Shown here: positions 16,022 to 23,582 of the stretch, piece by piece
Layout: the number at the start of each line of letters is the position of its first letter
Position numbering within the stretch: the stretch's first letter is position 1
From: Firmicutes bacterium CAG:124
Lineage (GTDB): Bacteria; Bacillota; Clostridia; Oscillospirales; Oscillospiraceae
Assembly: GCA_000432135.1 (NCBI GenBank)
Contig: HF990592.1
Coordinates: 31,791-56,916, forward strand
Reading direction: 5' to 3'
DNA: 25,126 nt
Translations under genes and position numbers: made by a program
The notes under the pieces: generated by a model
What the model was told of the DNA's origin: nothing
The model's database searches: none
What the model saw: only the letters and a program-made list of their open reading frames with translations

Positions 16022-16390
16022 TTAAACTGTTTCGGGTGCCAGGGAGCAGATCTTCATGAAACCAGAGTCACGGAGTTCTCTCGCCACCGGCCCAAAAATA
16101 CGGGTGCCGCGAGGGCTGTTGTCATCCTTGATGAGAACGGCTGCGTTCTCGTCGAAGCGGACGTAGGTGCCGTCTGCACGGCGGGCGCCCTTCATGGAGC
16201 GGACGATGACGGCCTTGACGACCTCGCCCTTCTTGACCGTGCCGTTCGGCGCAGCCTTACGGACAGACGCAACAACGACGTCGCCGATGTTGCCGTACTT
16301 GCGCTTCGCGCCGCCCAGGACGCGGATGCACTTGATTTCCTTGGCACCGGTATTGTCGGCAACCTTCAAATAAGTTTCGCACTGAATCAT
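16022..16390 (-). CDS. rplN: 50S ribosomal protein L14
   Basis: 122 residues, the exact usual length. MIQCETYLKVADNTGAKEIKCIRVLGG and ARELRDSGFMKICSLAPE are unmistakable. L14 forms an inter-subunit bridge and is the docking site of the RsfS silencing factor in the family. Confidence 0.98.
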   Translation of the reverse strand: MIQCETYLKVADNTGAKEIKCIRVLGGAKRKYGNIGDVVVASVRKAAPNGTVKKGEVVKAVIVRSMKGARRADGTYVRFDENAAVLIKDDNSPRGTRIFGPVARELRDSGFMKICSLAPETV

Positions 16391-16405
16391 TTGTTGTCGA
16401 CCTCC

Positions 16406-16669
16406 TTACTTTGCCTTTTCAACGATCTCTACAAGTCTCCATCTCTTGTCCTTGGACAAGGGGCGGCACTCCATGACCTTGACGGTATCGCCGATGCCGG
16501 CTTCGTTCTTCTCGTCATGGGCCTTGAGCTTGTAGGTTCTCTTGATGATTTTATGATACAGCGGATGCTGTACGTTCGTCGCGATCGCAACCACGATGGT
16601 CTTGTCCATCTTATCGGAGATGACGGTACCAACTCTGGTCTTGCGGAACGCTCTGGTAGTTTCACTCAT
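16406..16669 (-). CDS. rpsQ: 30S ribosomal protein S17
   Basis: 87 residues; OB-fold protein with the motif GTVISDKMDKTIVVAI and the core GDTVKVMECRPLSKDKRWRLVEIV. It binds the 5' domain of 16S rRNA early in assembly. It lies between rpmC (17 nt) and rplN (15 nt). Confidence 0.97.
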   Translation of the reverse strand: MSETTRAFRKTRVGTVISDKMDKTIVVAIATNVQHPLYHKIIKRTYKLKAHDEKNEAGIGDTVKVMECRPLSKDKRWRLVEIVEKAK

Positions 16670-16686
16670 TGCAGTTTCCTCCTCAG

Positions 16687-16878
16687 TTACTTGGTCTCGT
16701 TCTCACGAATAATAGTTTTGATGCGGGCAATATCTTTCTTGACGTCTGCGATGCGCAGGGGGTTGTCAAGCTGGTTGGTTGCATGCTGCATTCTGAGCAT
16801 GAACAGGTCCTTCTTGAGATCTGCCAGCTTGGAGTCGAGCTCAGCCGCAGACAGTTTACGGATTTCGTTTGCCTTCAT
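16687..16878 (-). CDS. rpmC: 50S ribosomal protein L29
   Basis: 63 residues from the ATG at 16878. An earlier in-frame start at 17034 would overlap rplP for 150 nt with an unrelated extension and was rejected. MKANEIRKLSAAELDSKLADL and the two-helix hairpin are typical. L29 sits at the tunnel exit beside L23. It begins 1 nt after the rplP stop, and its ribosome site lies in the last codons of rplP. Confidence 0.97.
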   Translation of the reverse strand: MKANEIRKLSAAELDSKLADLKKDLFMLRMQHATNQLDNPLRIADVKKDIARIKTIIRENETK

Positions 16879-16879
16879 C

Positions 16880-17314
16880 TTATTCACCACCATTCTCGGT
16901 TTCCGGGGCTTCCTTGGCAATGATCTTCGTCTTGATGGGCAGCTTGTGCTGAGCAAGACGCAGTGCCTCGCGCGCTTCCGCTTCGGAAACGCCGCCGATT
17001 TCGAACATGACTTTCTGATTCTTGACGACTGCAACCCAGTATTCCGGAGCGCCCTTGCCGGAGCCCATACGGACGCCGAGAGCCTTCTTCGAAACTGGCT
17101 TGTCGGGGAAGATCTTGATCCAGACCTGGCCGCCGCGCTTGGTGTAGCGGGTCATGGCGACACGGGCTGCTTCGATCTGATTGCCGGTGATCCAGCCCGG
17201 CTCCATTGCCTGGATACCGAACTCACCGTAGGAAACCTTGTTGCCGCGGGAGGCAGCGCCCTTCATGCGGCCTCTCTGTACGCGGCGGTACTTGGTTCTT
17301 TTCGGCATTAACAT
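16880..17314 (-). CDS. rplP: 50S ribosomal protein L16
   Basis: 144 residues starting MLMPKRTKYRRVQRGRMKG. The start overlaps the rpsC stop as TAATG and has a GGAGG site 9 nt upstream. L16 contacts A-site tRNA and is needed for late large-subunit maturation. The substrate-facing WIKIFPDKPVSKKALGVRMGSGKG loop is conserved. Confidence 0.98.
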   Translation of the reverse strand: MLMPKRTKYRRVQRGRMKGAASRGNKVSYGEFGIQAMEPGWITGNQIEAARVAMTRYTKRGGQVWIKIFPDKPVSKKALGVRMGSGKGAPEYWVAVVKNQKVMFEIGGVSEAEAREALRLAQHKLPIKTKIIAKEAPETENGGE

Positions 17315-18126
17315 TAGCGGTTGCCTCCTTCCGTGTTGTTGTTATTGTACGGACGGCGCTCGCCGTTGTAGGAACGGCGGTCATTGTTGTACGGACGGCG
17401 TTCACCGCTGTTGCGGCGGTCGCCACCCCGGCGGTCGTTCGGACGGCGGTCGCGGCGCTCGCGCTTTGCGGGCTCCGGATTCTCGGAACGCAGCGTGGAG
17501 TTCAGGACTTCGCCCTTGTAGATCCAGACCTTGCAGCCGACGCGGCCGTAGGTCGTGTTGGCCTCGGCAAAGCCGTAGTCGATGTCGGCACGGATGGTCT
17601 GCAGGGGGATGGTGCCCTCATGATAGGATTCGCTTCTGGCGATCTCGGCGCCGCCCAGACGGCCGCCGCAGGTGCACTTGATGCCCTTCGCGCCCAGACG
17701 GGTCGCGCGCTGGATGGCCTGCTTCATGGCACGGCGGAAGGAGATACGCTTTTCGAGCTGCGCGGCGATGTTCTCCGCGACGAGCTGTGCGTTGAGGTCC
17801 GGGGAACGGACTTCGACAATGTTCAGAGCGACGGTCTTGCCGAGCTTGGCTTCGATCTTCTTGCGGAGCACCTCGATCTCCGTGCCGCCCTTGCCGATGA
17901 TGACGCCGGGGCGGGAGCAGTGGATGCTGATCTTGACCTTGGCGTTGTCGCGCTCAATTTCGATCTTGGCAATACCGGCAGAATAGAGGGTGGACTTCAG
18001 ATACTTACGGATGTTGTAGTCCTCGACGATCAGATCGCCGACCTTATCCTCACGGGCATACCAACGAGAGTCCCAATCTTTAATTACGCCGACGCGCAAT
18101 CCATGGGGATTAACTTTCTGTCCCAT
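17314..18126 (-). CDS. rpsC: 30S ribosomal protein S3 with low-complexity C-terminal tail
   Basis: 270 residues, longer than the usual 210-230. Residues 1-215 are normal: KH domain with GVIIGKGG at 74-81 and the C-terminal domain including RLGGAEIARSE (156-166). S3 lines the mRNA entry and contributes helicase activity. Residues 217-270 form an Arg/Asn/Gly/Tyr-rich tail with repeats of the type GERRPYNN. The tail DNA also contains imperfect repeats. It overlaps rplP by one base. Confidence 0.98.
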   Translation of the reverse strand: MGQKVNPHGLRVGVIKDWDSRWYAREDKVGDLIVEDYNIRKYLKSTLYSAGIAKIEIERDNAKVKISIHCSRPGVIIGKGGTEIEVLRKKIEAKLGKTVALNIVEVRSPDLNAQLVAENIAAQLEKRISFRRAMKQAIQRATRLGAKGIKCTCGGRLGGAEIARSESYHEGTIPLQTIRADIDYGFAEANTTYGRVGCKVWIYKGEVLNSTLRSENPEPAKRERRDRRPNDRRGGDRRNSGERRPYNNDRRSYNGERRPYNNNNTEGGNR

Positions 18127-18139
18127 AGTAACCTCCTGC

Positions 18140-18475
18140 TTAAGCCTTCTCGCTCACACCGATGGTGATGTGAGTGGTTCTCTTCAGAATGCGATTGTAT
18201 CTGCCCTGCGCTCTGGGCATACCGCGCTTGAGCGTGGGGCCCGGGTTGGCGATGGCGGTCGTGACAACCAGATTGTCGGCGTTCATGCCGTGGTTGTTCT
18301 CCGCGTTCGCAACAGCGCTCTTGAGCAGCTTGAGCATGGGCTCGGAGGCCGCCTTCGGGGTCTGCATCAGATATGCGGTTGCAGTCTTTACGTCCTTGCC
18401 GCGGATCAGGTCGCACAGAATGACGACCTTGCGCGGAGAGATACGCAGGTATTTCAAATAAGCTCTAGCTTCCAT
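18140..18475 (-). CDS. rplV: 50S ribosomal protein L22
   Basis: 111 residues. RISPRKVVILCDLIRGK and the C-terminal GPTLKRGMPRAQGRYNRILKRTTHITI hairpin, which reaches into the peptide exit tunnel, are present. Macrolide resistance mutations map to this hairpin in other species. Gaps of 18 and 13 nt. Confidence 0.98.
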   Translation of the reverse strand: MEARAYLKYLRISPRKVVILCDLIRGKDVKTATAYLMQTPKAASEPMLKLLKSAVANAENNHGMNADNLVVTTAIANPGPTLKRGMPRAQGRYNRILKRTTHITIGVSEKA

Positions 18476-18493
18476 GTTTCTTGCGTCCTCCTC

Positions 18494-18769
18494 TTATGCG
18501 TTGGTGGTCTTGCTGCCGGAGTGGCCGCGGAAGGTCCGCGTCGGAGCAAACTCGCCAAGCTTGTGGCCGACCATATCCTCAGTGATATAGACGGGTACAT
18601 GACGGCGGCCGTCATGAACAGCGATCGTGTGGCCAACGAAGGAAGGGAAGATCGTGGAGCTTCTGGACCAGGTCTTGAGGACCTTCTTATCACCGGCCTT
18701 GTTGAGCTCTTCCACGCGCTTGAACAGCTCGGGTGCTACAAACGGGCCTTTTTTAATGCTTCTGCTCAT
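18494..18769 (-). CDS. rpsS: 30S ribosomal protein S19
   Basis: 91 residues. MSRSIKKGPFVAPELFKRVEELN, then WSRSSTIFPSFVGHTIAVHDGRRHVPVYI and MVGHKLGEFAPTRTFRGHSG are the S19 signature. It works in the 30S head with S13. Gaps of 12 and 18 nt to neighbours. Confidence 0.98.
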   Translation of the reverse strand: MSRSIKKGPFVAPELFKRVEELNKAGDKKVLKTWSRSSTIFPSFVGHTIAVHDGRRHVPVYITEDMVGHKLGEFAPTRTFRGHSGSKTTNA

Positions 18770-18781
18770 CTTATATCCTCC

Positions 18782-19618
18782 TTACTTCGCGTTTCTGTGC
18801 TTAAAGATATACTTGTTGGTGCGGTTCTTGGTCTTGCGGGTCTTCAGGCCCATTGCAGGCTTGCCCCAAGGCGTCATAGGACCGGGATGTCCAACAGGAG
18901 ACTTGCCTTCGCCGCCGCCGTGCGGGTGGTCATTCGGGTTCATGACAGAACCGCGGACCGTCGGGCGGATGCCCATGTGGCGGGTACGGCCGGCCTTGCC
19001 GATGTGCACGTTCTCATGGTCGATGTTGCCGACCTGACCGATGACTGCCACGCAGTTCGGGCGGACGAGACGGACTTCGCCGGACGGCAGACGGACCTGC
19101 GCAAACTGTGCGTCCTTTGCCATCAGCTGGGCGTAGTCGCCGGCGGAACGGACGAGCTGTGCGCCGCGGCCGGGGTTGATCTCGATGTTGTGGATGATGG
19201 TACCGACGGGGATATTGGCCAGCGGCAGGCAGTTGCCGGGCTTGATATCAGCGGCGGCGGAAGAGACGACGGTGTCGCCGGTCTTCAGACCGACAGGCGC
19301 GAGGATGTAGCGGAGCTCGCCGTCTTCGTACTTGACCAGAGCGATGAACGCGCTGCGGTTCGGGTCGTACTCGATGCGCTGGACAGCTGCCGGCATATCG
19401 AGCTTGTCGCGGCGGAAGTCGATGATGCGGTACTTACGCTTGTTGCCGCCGCCGCGATGGCGGACGGTGATGCGGCCGTAGCTGTTGCGGCCCGCGTTCT
19501 TCTTGACAGTCTCAAGAAGGCTGCGTTCAGGCTTTGCCTTTTTGTCTACGCCGTCGAACGCGGAAACAGTCATGTTTCTTCTCGACGGGGTATACGGCTT
19601 AAAAGATTTGATCGCCAT
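18782..19618 (-). CDS. rplB: 50S ribosomal protein L2
   Basis: 278 residues, normal length. The RNA-binding core and the conserved GVAMNPNDHPHGGGEG-type segment appear here as GSVMNPNDHPHGGGEGKS, with the histidine important near the peptidyl transferase centre. L2 is needed for subunit association. The gap to rplW is 26 nt, to rpsS 12 nt. Confidence 0.98.
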   Translation of the reverse strand: MAIKSFKPYTPSRRNMTVSAFDGVDKKAKPERSLLETVKKNAGRNSYGRITVRHRGGGNKRKYRIIDFRRDKLDMPAAVQRIEYDPNRSAFIALVKYEDGELRYILAPVGLKTGDTVVSSAAADIKPGNCLPLANIPVGTIIHNIEINPGRGAQLVRSAGDYAQLMAKDAQFAQVRLPSGEVRLVRPNCVAVIGQVGNIDHENVHIGKAGRTRHMGIRPTVRGSVMNPNDHPHGGGEGKSPVGHPGPMTPWGKPAMGLKTRKTKNRTNKYIFKHRNAK

Positions 19619-19644
19619 ATTGCGTTACTCTCCTTACAAATTGA

Positions 19645-19941
19645 TTAGACCATACCCTCGAAGAACTCGATGGTCTTGGAATCGGCAGTCAGCTTGACCA
19701 TGGCCTTCTTCCAGCTGGCGCGGCGGCCTGCGGGAGCGGCGCCCTGGCGCTTTTCCTTGCCTTCCATACGGATGGTGTTGACTTTTTCGACCTTCACGCC
19801 GAAGATCTCCTCGACAGCCTTCTTGATCTCGACCTTGTTGGCGTCGATCGCAACCTGGAAGACATATTTCTTGCCTTCGGTGGCTTCCATGGACTGTTCG
19901 GTGATGACGGGCTTGATGATGATATCGTAAGCGGTCTTCAT
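19645..19941 (-). CDS. rplW: 50S ribosomal protein L23
   Basis: 98 residues. YDIIIKPVITEQSMEATEGKKYVF and VEIKKAVEEIFGVKVEKVNT are typical. L23 is the docking site for trigger factor and SRP at the tunnel exit. Its ATG overlaps the rplD stop as TAATG. Confidence 0.97.
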   Translation of the reverse strand: MKTAYDIIIKPVITEQSMEATEGKKYVFQVAIDANKVEIKKAVEEIFGVKVEKVNTIRMEGKEKRQGAAPAGRRASWKKAMVKLTADSKTIEFFEGMV

Positions 19942-20561
19942 TATGCGAACACCTCCTCAATCTTTGCAAGAGCAGCTTTGTCAACGACGAGCTTCTTTGC
20001 GTTCAGAATGTCGTAGACGTTGATCAGGTTGGCGAAGGTCACCAGAACGCCGGGGATGTTGGCCGCGCTCTTGACAACGACTTCGTTGTTTTCAGCGGTG
20101 ACGACCAGAGCCTTGGTATCGGCGCCGACAGCCTTCAGGAACGAAGCCATGGGCTTGGTCTTGATGGCGTCCAGCTTGATCTCGTCGATGACGACGATGT
20201 TTTCTTCCTGTGCCTTCGCGCTCAGGACGGACTTGAGAGCCAGTCTCTTGACCTTCTTGTTGAGCGTGTAGCTGTAATCGCGGGGCTTGGGTGCGAACAC
20301 GATGCCGCCGTGGGTCCACTGCGGAGCGCGGATGGAGCCCTGGCGGGCACGGCCGGTGCCCTTCTGGCGCCACGGCTTGATGCCGCCGCCGGAGACCTCT
20401 GCGCGGGTCAGGGAGCTCTGCGTGCCCTGACGGCAGTTGGCCAGATGGTTCTTTACGACGTCGTGAACGACAGCCTCATTGGGCTCGATCCCGAAAATGG
20501 CATCAGAGAGCTCGATCTCGCCGACCTGCTTACCAGCCATATCAAAAACTTTAGTCTGCAT
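19941..20561 (-). CDS. rplD: 50S ribosomal protein L4
   Basis: 206 residues. The tunnel-lining loop lies at about 60-95 (SGGGIKPWRQKGTGRARQG). The globular part binds domain I of 23S rRNA. In enteric bacteria L4 represses the S10 operon through its leader; whether it acts on the structured leader upstream of rpsJ here is open. It overlaps rplW by one base and follows rplC by 16 nt. Confidence 0.98.
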   Translation of the reverse strand: MQTKVFDMAGKQVGEIELSDAIFGIEPNEAVVHDVVKNHLANCRQGTQSSLTRAEVSGGGIKPWRQKGTGRARQGSIRAPQWTHGGIVFAPKPRDYSYTLNKKVKRLALKSVLSAKAQEENIVVIDEIKLDAIKTKPMASFLKAVGADTKALVVTAENNEVVVKSAANIPGVLVTFANLINVYDILNAKKLVVDKAALAKIEEVFA

Positions 20562-20577
20562 GATTTACTCTCCTCTC

Positions 20578-21309
20578 TCAGCGGTTTCTTGCCGAAGCCT
20601 TCTGCGGGTTGGTACGTGCGGAAGCCTTCTGCGGGTTGATGCTCGCGTTGGCAGCAGCGCCCTTTGCCTTGAAGTTCTTGACGGTGTTCTTGATGTAGAC
20701 AACGCCGCCCTTCGGGCCGGGGATCGCGCCGCGAACGACGATCATGTTGAGCTCGTCGTCGACCTTGACGATGTCGAGGTTCTCAACCGTGACCTGCTCA
20801 ACGCCCATCTGGCCTGCGCCATGATGGCCCTTGAAAATACGGCTGGGGGAAGAGGTGGGGCCCATAGAACCGGCCTGACGATGGACCGGGCCGCCGCCGT
20901 GGGTCATCGGGGTGCGATGGCCGCCGCAGCGCTTGACCGGGCCTTCATAGCCGTGGCCCTTGCTGATGCCGGTGACGTCGACCTTGTCGCCGACTGCGAA
21001 AACGCTTGCCTTAATTTCGTCGCCGACGTTCATCTCGGCGGCCTTCTCCACGCGGAACTCCTTGAGGTGCTTCTTGAGGGCAACCTCAGCCTTTTTCAGA
21101 TGGCCGAGCTCCGGCTTGGTCAGCTTGGATTCCTTGACGTCCTCAAAGCCAAGCTGTACGGCGTTGTAGCCGTCTTTTTCGGTGGTCTTCTTCTGGGTCA
21201 CGACGCAGGGGCCTGCCTCGATAACGGTGACCGGAATGACCTTGCCGCTCTCATCGAAAATCTGGGTCATGCCCACTTTTTTGCCGATGATCGCTTTCTG
21301 CATTTGCAT
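20578..21309 (-). CDS. rplC: 50S ribosomal protein L3 with duplicated C-terminal nonapeptide
   Basis: 243 residues, somewhat longer than the usual 205-215. KAIIGKKVGMTQIFDESGKVIPVTVIEAGPC opens it; the central extension reaching the peptidyl transferase centre includes the HGGGPVHRQAGSMG segment. The tail repeats NPQKASAR twice in the last 20 residues. The start at 21309 (MQMQKAI) is preferred over the ATG two codons later because the GGAGG site lies 8 nt upstream of it. Confidence 0.97.
   Translation of the reverse strand: MQMQKAIIGKKVGMTQIFDESGKVIPVTVIEAGPCVVTQKKTTEKDGYNAVQLGFEDVKESKLTKPELGHLKKAEVALKKHLKEFRVEKAAEMNVGDEIKASVFAVGDKVDVTGISKGHGYEGPVKRCGGHRTPMTHGGGPVHRQAGSMGPTSSPSRIFKGHHGAGQMGVEQVTVENLDIVKVDDELNMIVVRGAIPGPKGGVVYIKNTVKNFKAKGAAANASINPQKASARTNPQKASARNR
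20594..20638. repeat. Tandem direct repeat in the 3' end of rplC
   Basis: An identical 18-nt segment occurs at 20594-20611 and 20621-20638, giving a 27-nt period. It encodes the repeated NPQKASAR in frame, just before the rplC stop. Confidence 0.8.
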
Positions 21310-21438
21310 GTGTGTTTCCTCCTAAGTTAAGGTTATTGGTTGAGCGACGTGCGCATTGGGACGCATTGGTCGGTCAACATGACCCGTCCGTCCTCTATAG
21401 TGGCGAACCGTGGCGGGCTGCTGTAATTGACGTTTGGA
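21310..21438. other. 129-nt rpsJ-rplC spacer with hairpins
   Basis: No gene is seen. On the minus strand a 7-bp stem (CTGTAAT 21421-21427 with ATTACAG 21438-21444) spans the rpsJ stop codon. A second stem GGTCA/TGACC with a 3-nt loop lies near 21371-21383, and CCAATGCG is repeated at a 10-nt period beside it. No internal promoter was found. Confidence 0.5.
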
Positions 21439-21750
21439 TTACAGCTTTATCTCAATTTCAACGCCAGCGGGAAGGTCGAGGCTCATGAGAGCTTCCACAG
21501 TCTTCTGGTTGGGGTTGAGAATATCGATCAGTCTCTTGTGGGTTCTGCGCTCGAACTGCTCACGGGAGTCCTTGTACTTGTGAACAGCGCGAAGGATGGT
21601 GACGACCTCCTTCTTGGTCGGCAGCGGGATGGGGCCGGAAACGGAAGCGCCGTTGCGCTTGGCGGTTTCGACGATCTTCTCGGCGCTGGCGTCGATGAGC
21701 TGATGATCGTAAGCCTTGAGGCGGATTCTGATCATTTCCTGATTTGCCAT
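21439..21750 (-). CDS. rpsJ: 30S ribosomal protein S10 (NusE)
   Basis: 103 residues, normal length. IRIRLKAYDHQLIDASAEKIVETAKRNG and GPIPLPTKKEVVTILRAVHKYKDSREQFERRTHKRLIDI are diagnostic. It is part of the 30S head and, with NusB, works in transcription antitermination. It is the first gene of the super-operon; there is no tuf gene directly upstream. An AAGGAGG site precedes the ATG. Confidence 0.98.
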   Translation of the reverse strand: MANQEMIRIRLKAYDHQLIDASAEKIVETAKRNGASVSGPIPLPTKKEVVTILRAVHKYKDSREQFERRTHKRLIDILNPNQKTVEALMSLDLPAGVEIEIKL

Positions 21751-22029
21751 GTTGTGTTTTTCCTCCTTGAATAACGTACTCAGTGGTTTCTTTGATCTCT
21801 GGGTACGGTCGAGTCTCGCAATACGCTAAGCCGTGCGTATCATTCTGCGCCATGAAAAAAAGCCGACGTTGTCGGCCATTTATCACCGCAGCGATATACG
21901 CTGTACTGTGATCCTCAGCCGCCCGATGACCGGACATACTCCGCAGAAGTTACCGCCCGTGGCGCAATCTCCTGCATCATCGCAATGACACGCGTGGGTG
22001 CGTTGCACATCCTTTTCGCGCGCTCATAT
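21751..22029 (-). promoter_or_regulatory. Structured 5' leader of the S10 super-operon
   Basis: About 270 nt lie between the predicted transcription start (near 22023) and the rpsJ ATG. In transcript order it contains a two-part hairpin (21882-21912: ATCAC/GTGAT and CAGCG/CGCTG), a terminator-like hairpin (21855-21876) and an ATACGC/GCGTAT hairpin (21821-21840). This layout suggests attenuation or autogenous control of the operon; the ligand is unknown. No tRNA, T-box or known riboswitch core was recognised. Confidence 0.55.
21855..21877 (-). terminator. Terminator-like attenuator hairpin in the S10 leader
   Basis: On the minus strand GCCGAC (21871-21876) and GTCGGC (21862-21867) form a perfect 6-bp stem with a 3-nt loop, directly followed by seven T residues (21855-21861). 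It lies about 150 nt after the predicted transcription start and about 105 nt before rpsJ, so all ribosomal genes depend on passing it. Confidence 0.7.
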
Positions 22030-22058
22030 ATCATATAACAAATCCCCCTTGGTGTCAA
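22030..22058 (-). promoter_or_regulatory. rpsJp: Main promoter of the S10 super-operon
   Basis: TTGACA (22053-22058) and TATGAT (22030-22035) on the minus strand are 17 nt apart, a near-consensus sigma-A promoter. It is the only strong promoter seen between trkH and rpsJ. Confidence 0.85.
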
Positions 22059-22067
22059 GGGGGATTT
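22040..22067. repeat. Perfect 11-bp inverted repeat overlapping the S10 promoter
   Basis: 22040-22050 (AAATCCCCCTT) pairs with 22057-22067 with a 6-nt loop. It covers the -35 element and much of the spacer. It may serve as a terminator of trkH read-through (U-tract moderate on the minus strand) or as an operator; both are inference. On the plus strand a T-rich tract follows, but no plus-strand gene ends here. Confidence 0.6.
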
Positions 22068-22136
22068 TCAATATTTTTTGTTCAAAACAGCAGAACTTTC
22101 GCGCCCGGTTTTGGCCTTTTTGCCGAATCCCGGCGT

Positions 22137-23582
22137 TCATTTCTTCCGCCACGTGCTGGGCATCAGCAGCACCAGCATCGGGTACAGCTCCAGCCGCCCC
22201 AGCAGCATATCGATGCACAGCACGACCTTCGCCAGCGGCGAGAAAAACGCGAAGTTCCCCGCCGGGCCGCACAGCCCGAGGCCGGGGCCGATATTATTGA
22301 ATGTCGCAAGGACAGCCGTCAGCGTCGTTGACCCGTCATAGCCGTCGAGCGAGACGAGCAGCACAGACGCCGCGGCGATCAGCACATACAATATAAAATA
22401 GGTGCTCACCGCGCGGACCGTCTCGCCGGAGACAGGCTTGCCGTCAACGGTGATGACCTTGACGGTGTGCGGATGCAGGATCTTGCGCAGCTCCGCCTTG
22501 GCTGCCCGCATGAGAATGACGACGCGCGAGACCTTCAGCCCGCCGCCGGTCGAGCCTGCGCTTGCGCCGACGATCATGAGAAGCACCAGAATCACGCGTG
22601 AGAACTCCGGCCACAGGTCAAAATTCTCCGTGCCGTAGCCGGTCGTGGTGATGACGGACGAAACGGTAAACGCCGCATGGTGCAGGCTGTAGCCAAAATC
22701 CCCGTGATAGAGGCTTTTAATGTTGAAGGTAATAAGCAGCGTCGAGATCACGATGATCGACACGTACCAGCGCAGCTCCGTGTTCTTCCACGCCAGATCA
22801 AATTTTCTGCGCAGCAGGAAGAAATAGATCGAGAAATTCACGCCGAACAGCGCCATGAAGACCGTCGTGACCGTCTGCGTGTAGGCGCTGTAGGAGGCGA
22901 AGGAGTCGTTTCTGATGGCGAAGCCGCCCGTGCCCGCCGTGCCGAACGCGTTGCAGAGCGAATCAAACAGCGGGTCGCCGCCCGCCAGATATAAGATGAT
23001 CTGCACGACCGTCAGACCGAAATAAATGCCATACAAAATTTTAGACGAATCGACCATGCGCGGGACCATCTTGGAAACTGTCGGTCCTGGGCTTTCGGCG
23101 CGCAGCAGATGAATGGCCTGTCCCCCGTCCATGCGGACGATGGCCAGCATGAATACGAGAATGCCCATGCCGCCGATCCAGTGTGAAAGGCTCCGCCAGA
23201 AGAGCATACAGCGGTCAAGCGACTCGACCGCCGGGAGGATGCTGGAACCCGTAGTCGTAAAGCCGGAGATCATCTCGAACACCGCGTCGAGGTAAAACGG
23301 GATCTGCCCCGACAGCGTGAACGGCAGCGCGCCCACGAGCGACAGCACGATCCAGCTCAGCGCGACGGCGATCAGGCCCTCCTTCGCGTACATGGCGCTG
23401 CGCTTTCTGCCGCCCAGGCCGAGCGCCAGCGCGCCCAGCACGGCCGCACCCAGCAGCACCCACAGAAAATACCAGCCGTTTTTCTCCCGGTAAATAACCG
23501 CCACCAGCAGCGGCAGCAGCATGAGCGCGGCCTCGATCAGAAGCACCGCGCCCAGCACGTATACAATGACCCGCTTATTCAT
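22137..23582 (-). CDS. trkH: Potassium uptake protein TrkH/KtrB family
   Basis: 481 residues from the ATG at 23582, close to the usual TrkH length (upstream ATG at 23612 lies within trkA and was rejected). The four-fold repeated channel architecture is visible in the four filter segments: TTTGSS near 109-114, GTAGTGG at 214-220, TTTGYG at 312-317 and NNIGPG at 429-434, each with a filter glycine. It imports K+ across the membrane. It overlaps the end of trkA by 8 nt (ATGAATAA), so the two are translationally coupled; TrkA is the cytosolic regulator. No clear terminator follows except the inverted repeat at 22040-22067. Confidence 0.95.
   Translation of the reverse strand: MNKRVIVYVLGAVLLIEAALMLLPLLVAVIYREKNGWYFLWVLLGAAVLGALALGLGGRKRSAMYAKEGLIAVALSWIVLSLVGALPFTLSGQIPFYLDAVFEMISGFTTTGSSILPAVESLDRCMLFWRSLSHWIGGMGILVFMLAIVRMDGGQAIHLLRAESPGPTVSKMVPRMVDSSKILYGIYFGLTVVQIILYLAGGDPLFDSLCNAFGTAGTGGFAIRNDSFASYSAYTQTVTTVFMALFGVNFSIYFFLLRRKFDLAWKNTELRWYVSIIVISTLLITFNIKSLYHGDFGYSLHHAAFTVSSVITTTGYGTENFDLWPEFSRVILVLLMIVGASAGSTGGGLKVSRVVILMRAAKAELRKILHPHTVKVITVDGKPVSGETVRAVSTYFILYVLIAAASVLLVSLDGYDGSTTLTAVLATFNNIGPGLGLCGPAGNFAFFSPLAKVVLCIDMLLGRLELYPMLVLLMPSTWRKK

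Noticed and set aside
16687..17034. A longer rpmC reading starting at 17034
   Set aside because: It would overlap rplP by about 150 nt, and the extra 52 residues are an Arg/Ser-rich out-of-frame translation of rplP; ATG at 16878 gives normal L29.
17330..17465. Repeated blocks in rpsC resembling a short repeat array
   Set aside because: They encode the in-frame Arg/Asn/Tyr-rich tail of S3; units are imperfect and lack unique spacers, so it is not CRISPR.
21560..21937. A 125-codon minus-strand frame running from the S10 leader into rpsJ
   Set aside because: It is out of frame with rpsJ, crosses the attenuator hairpin and has no ribosome site; S10 explains the second half.
21915..21977. A 20-residue leader-peptide candidate (MQEIAPRAVTSAEYVRSSGG) in the S10 leader, ending just before the attenuator
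   Set aside because: Position is suggestive of translation attenuation, but there is no Shine-Dalgarno sequence and no run of a diagnostic amino acid, so it is not supported.
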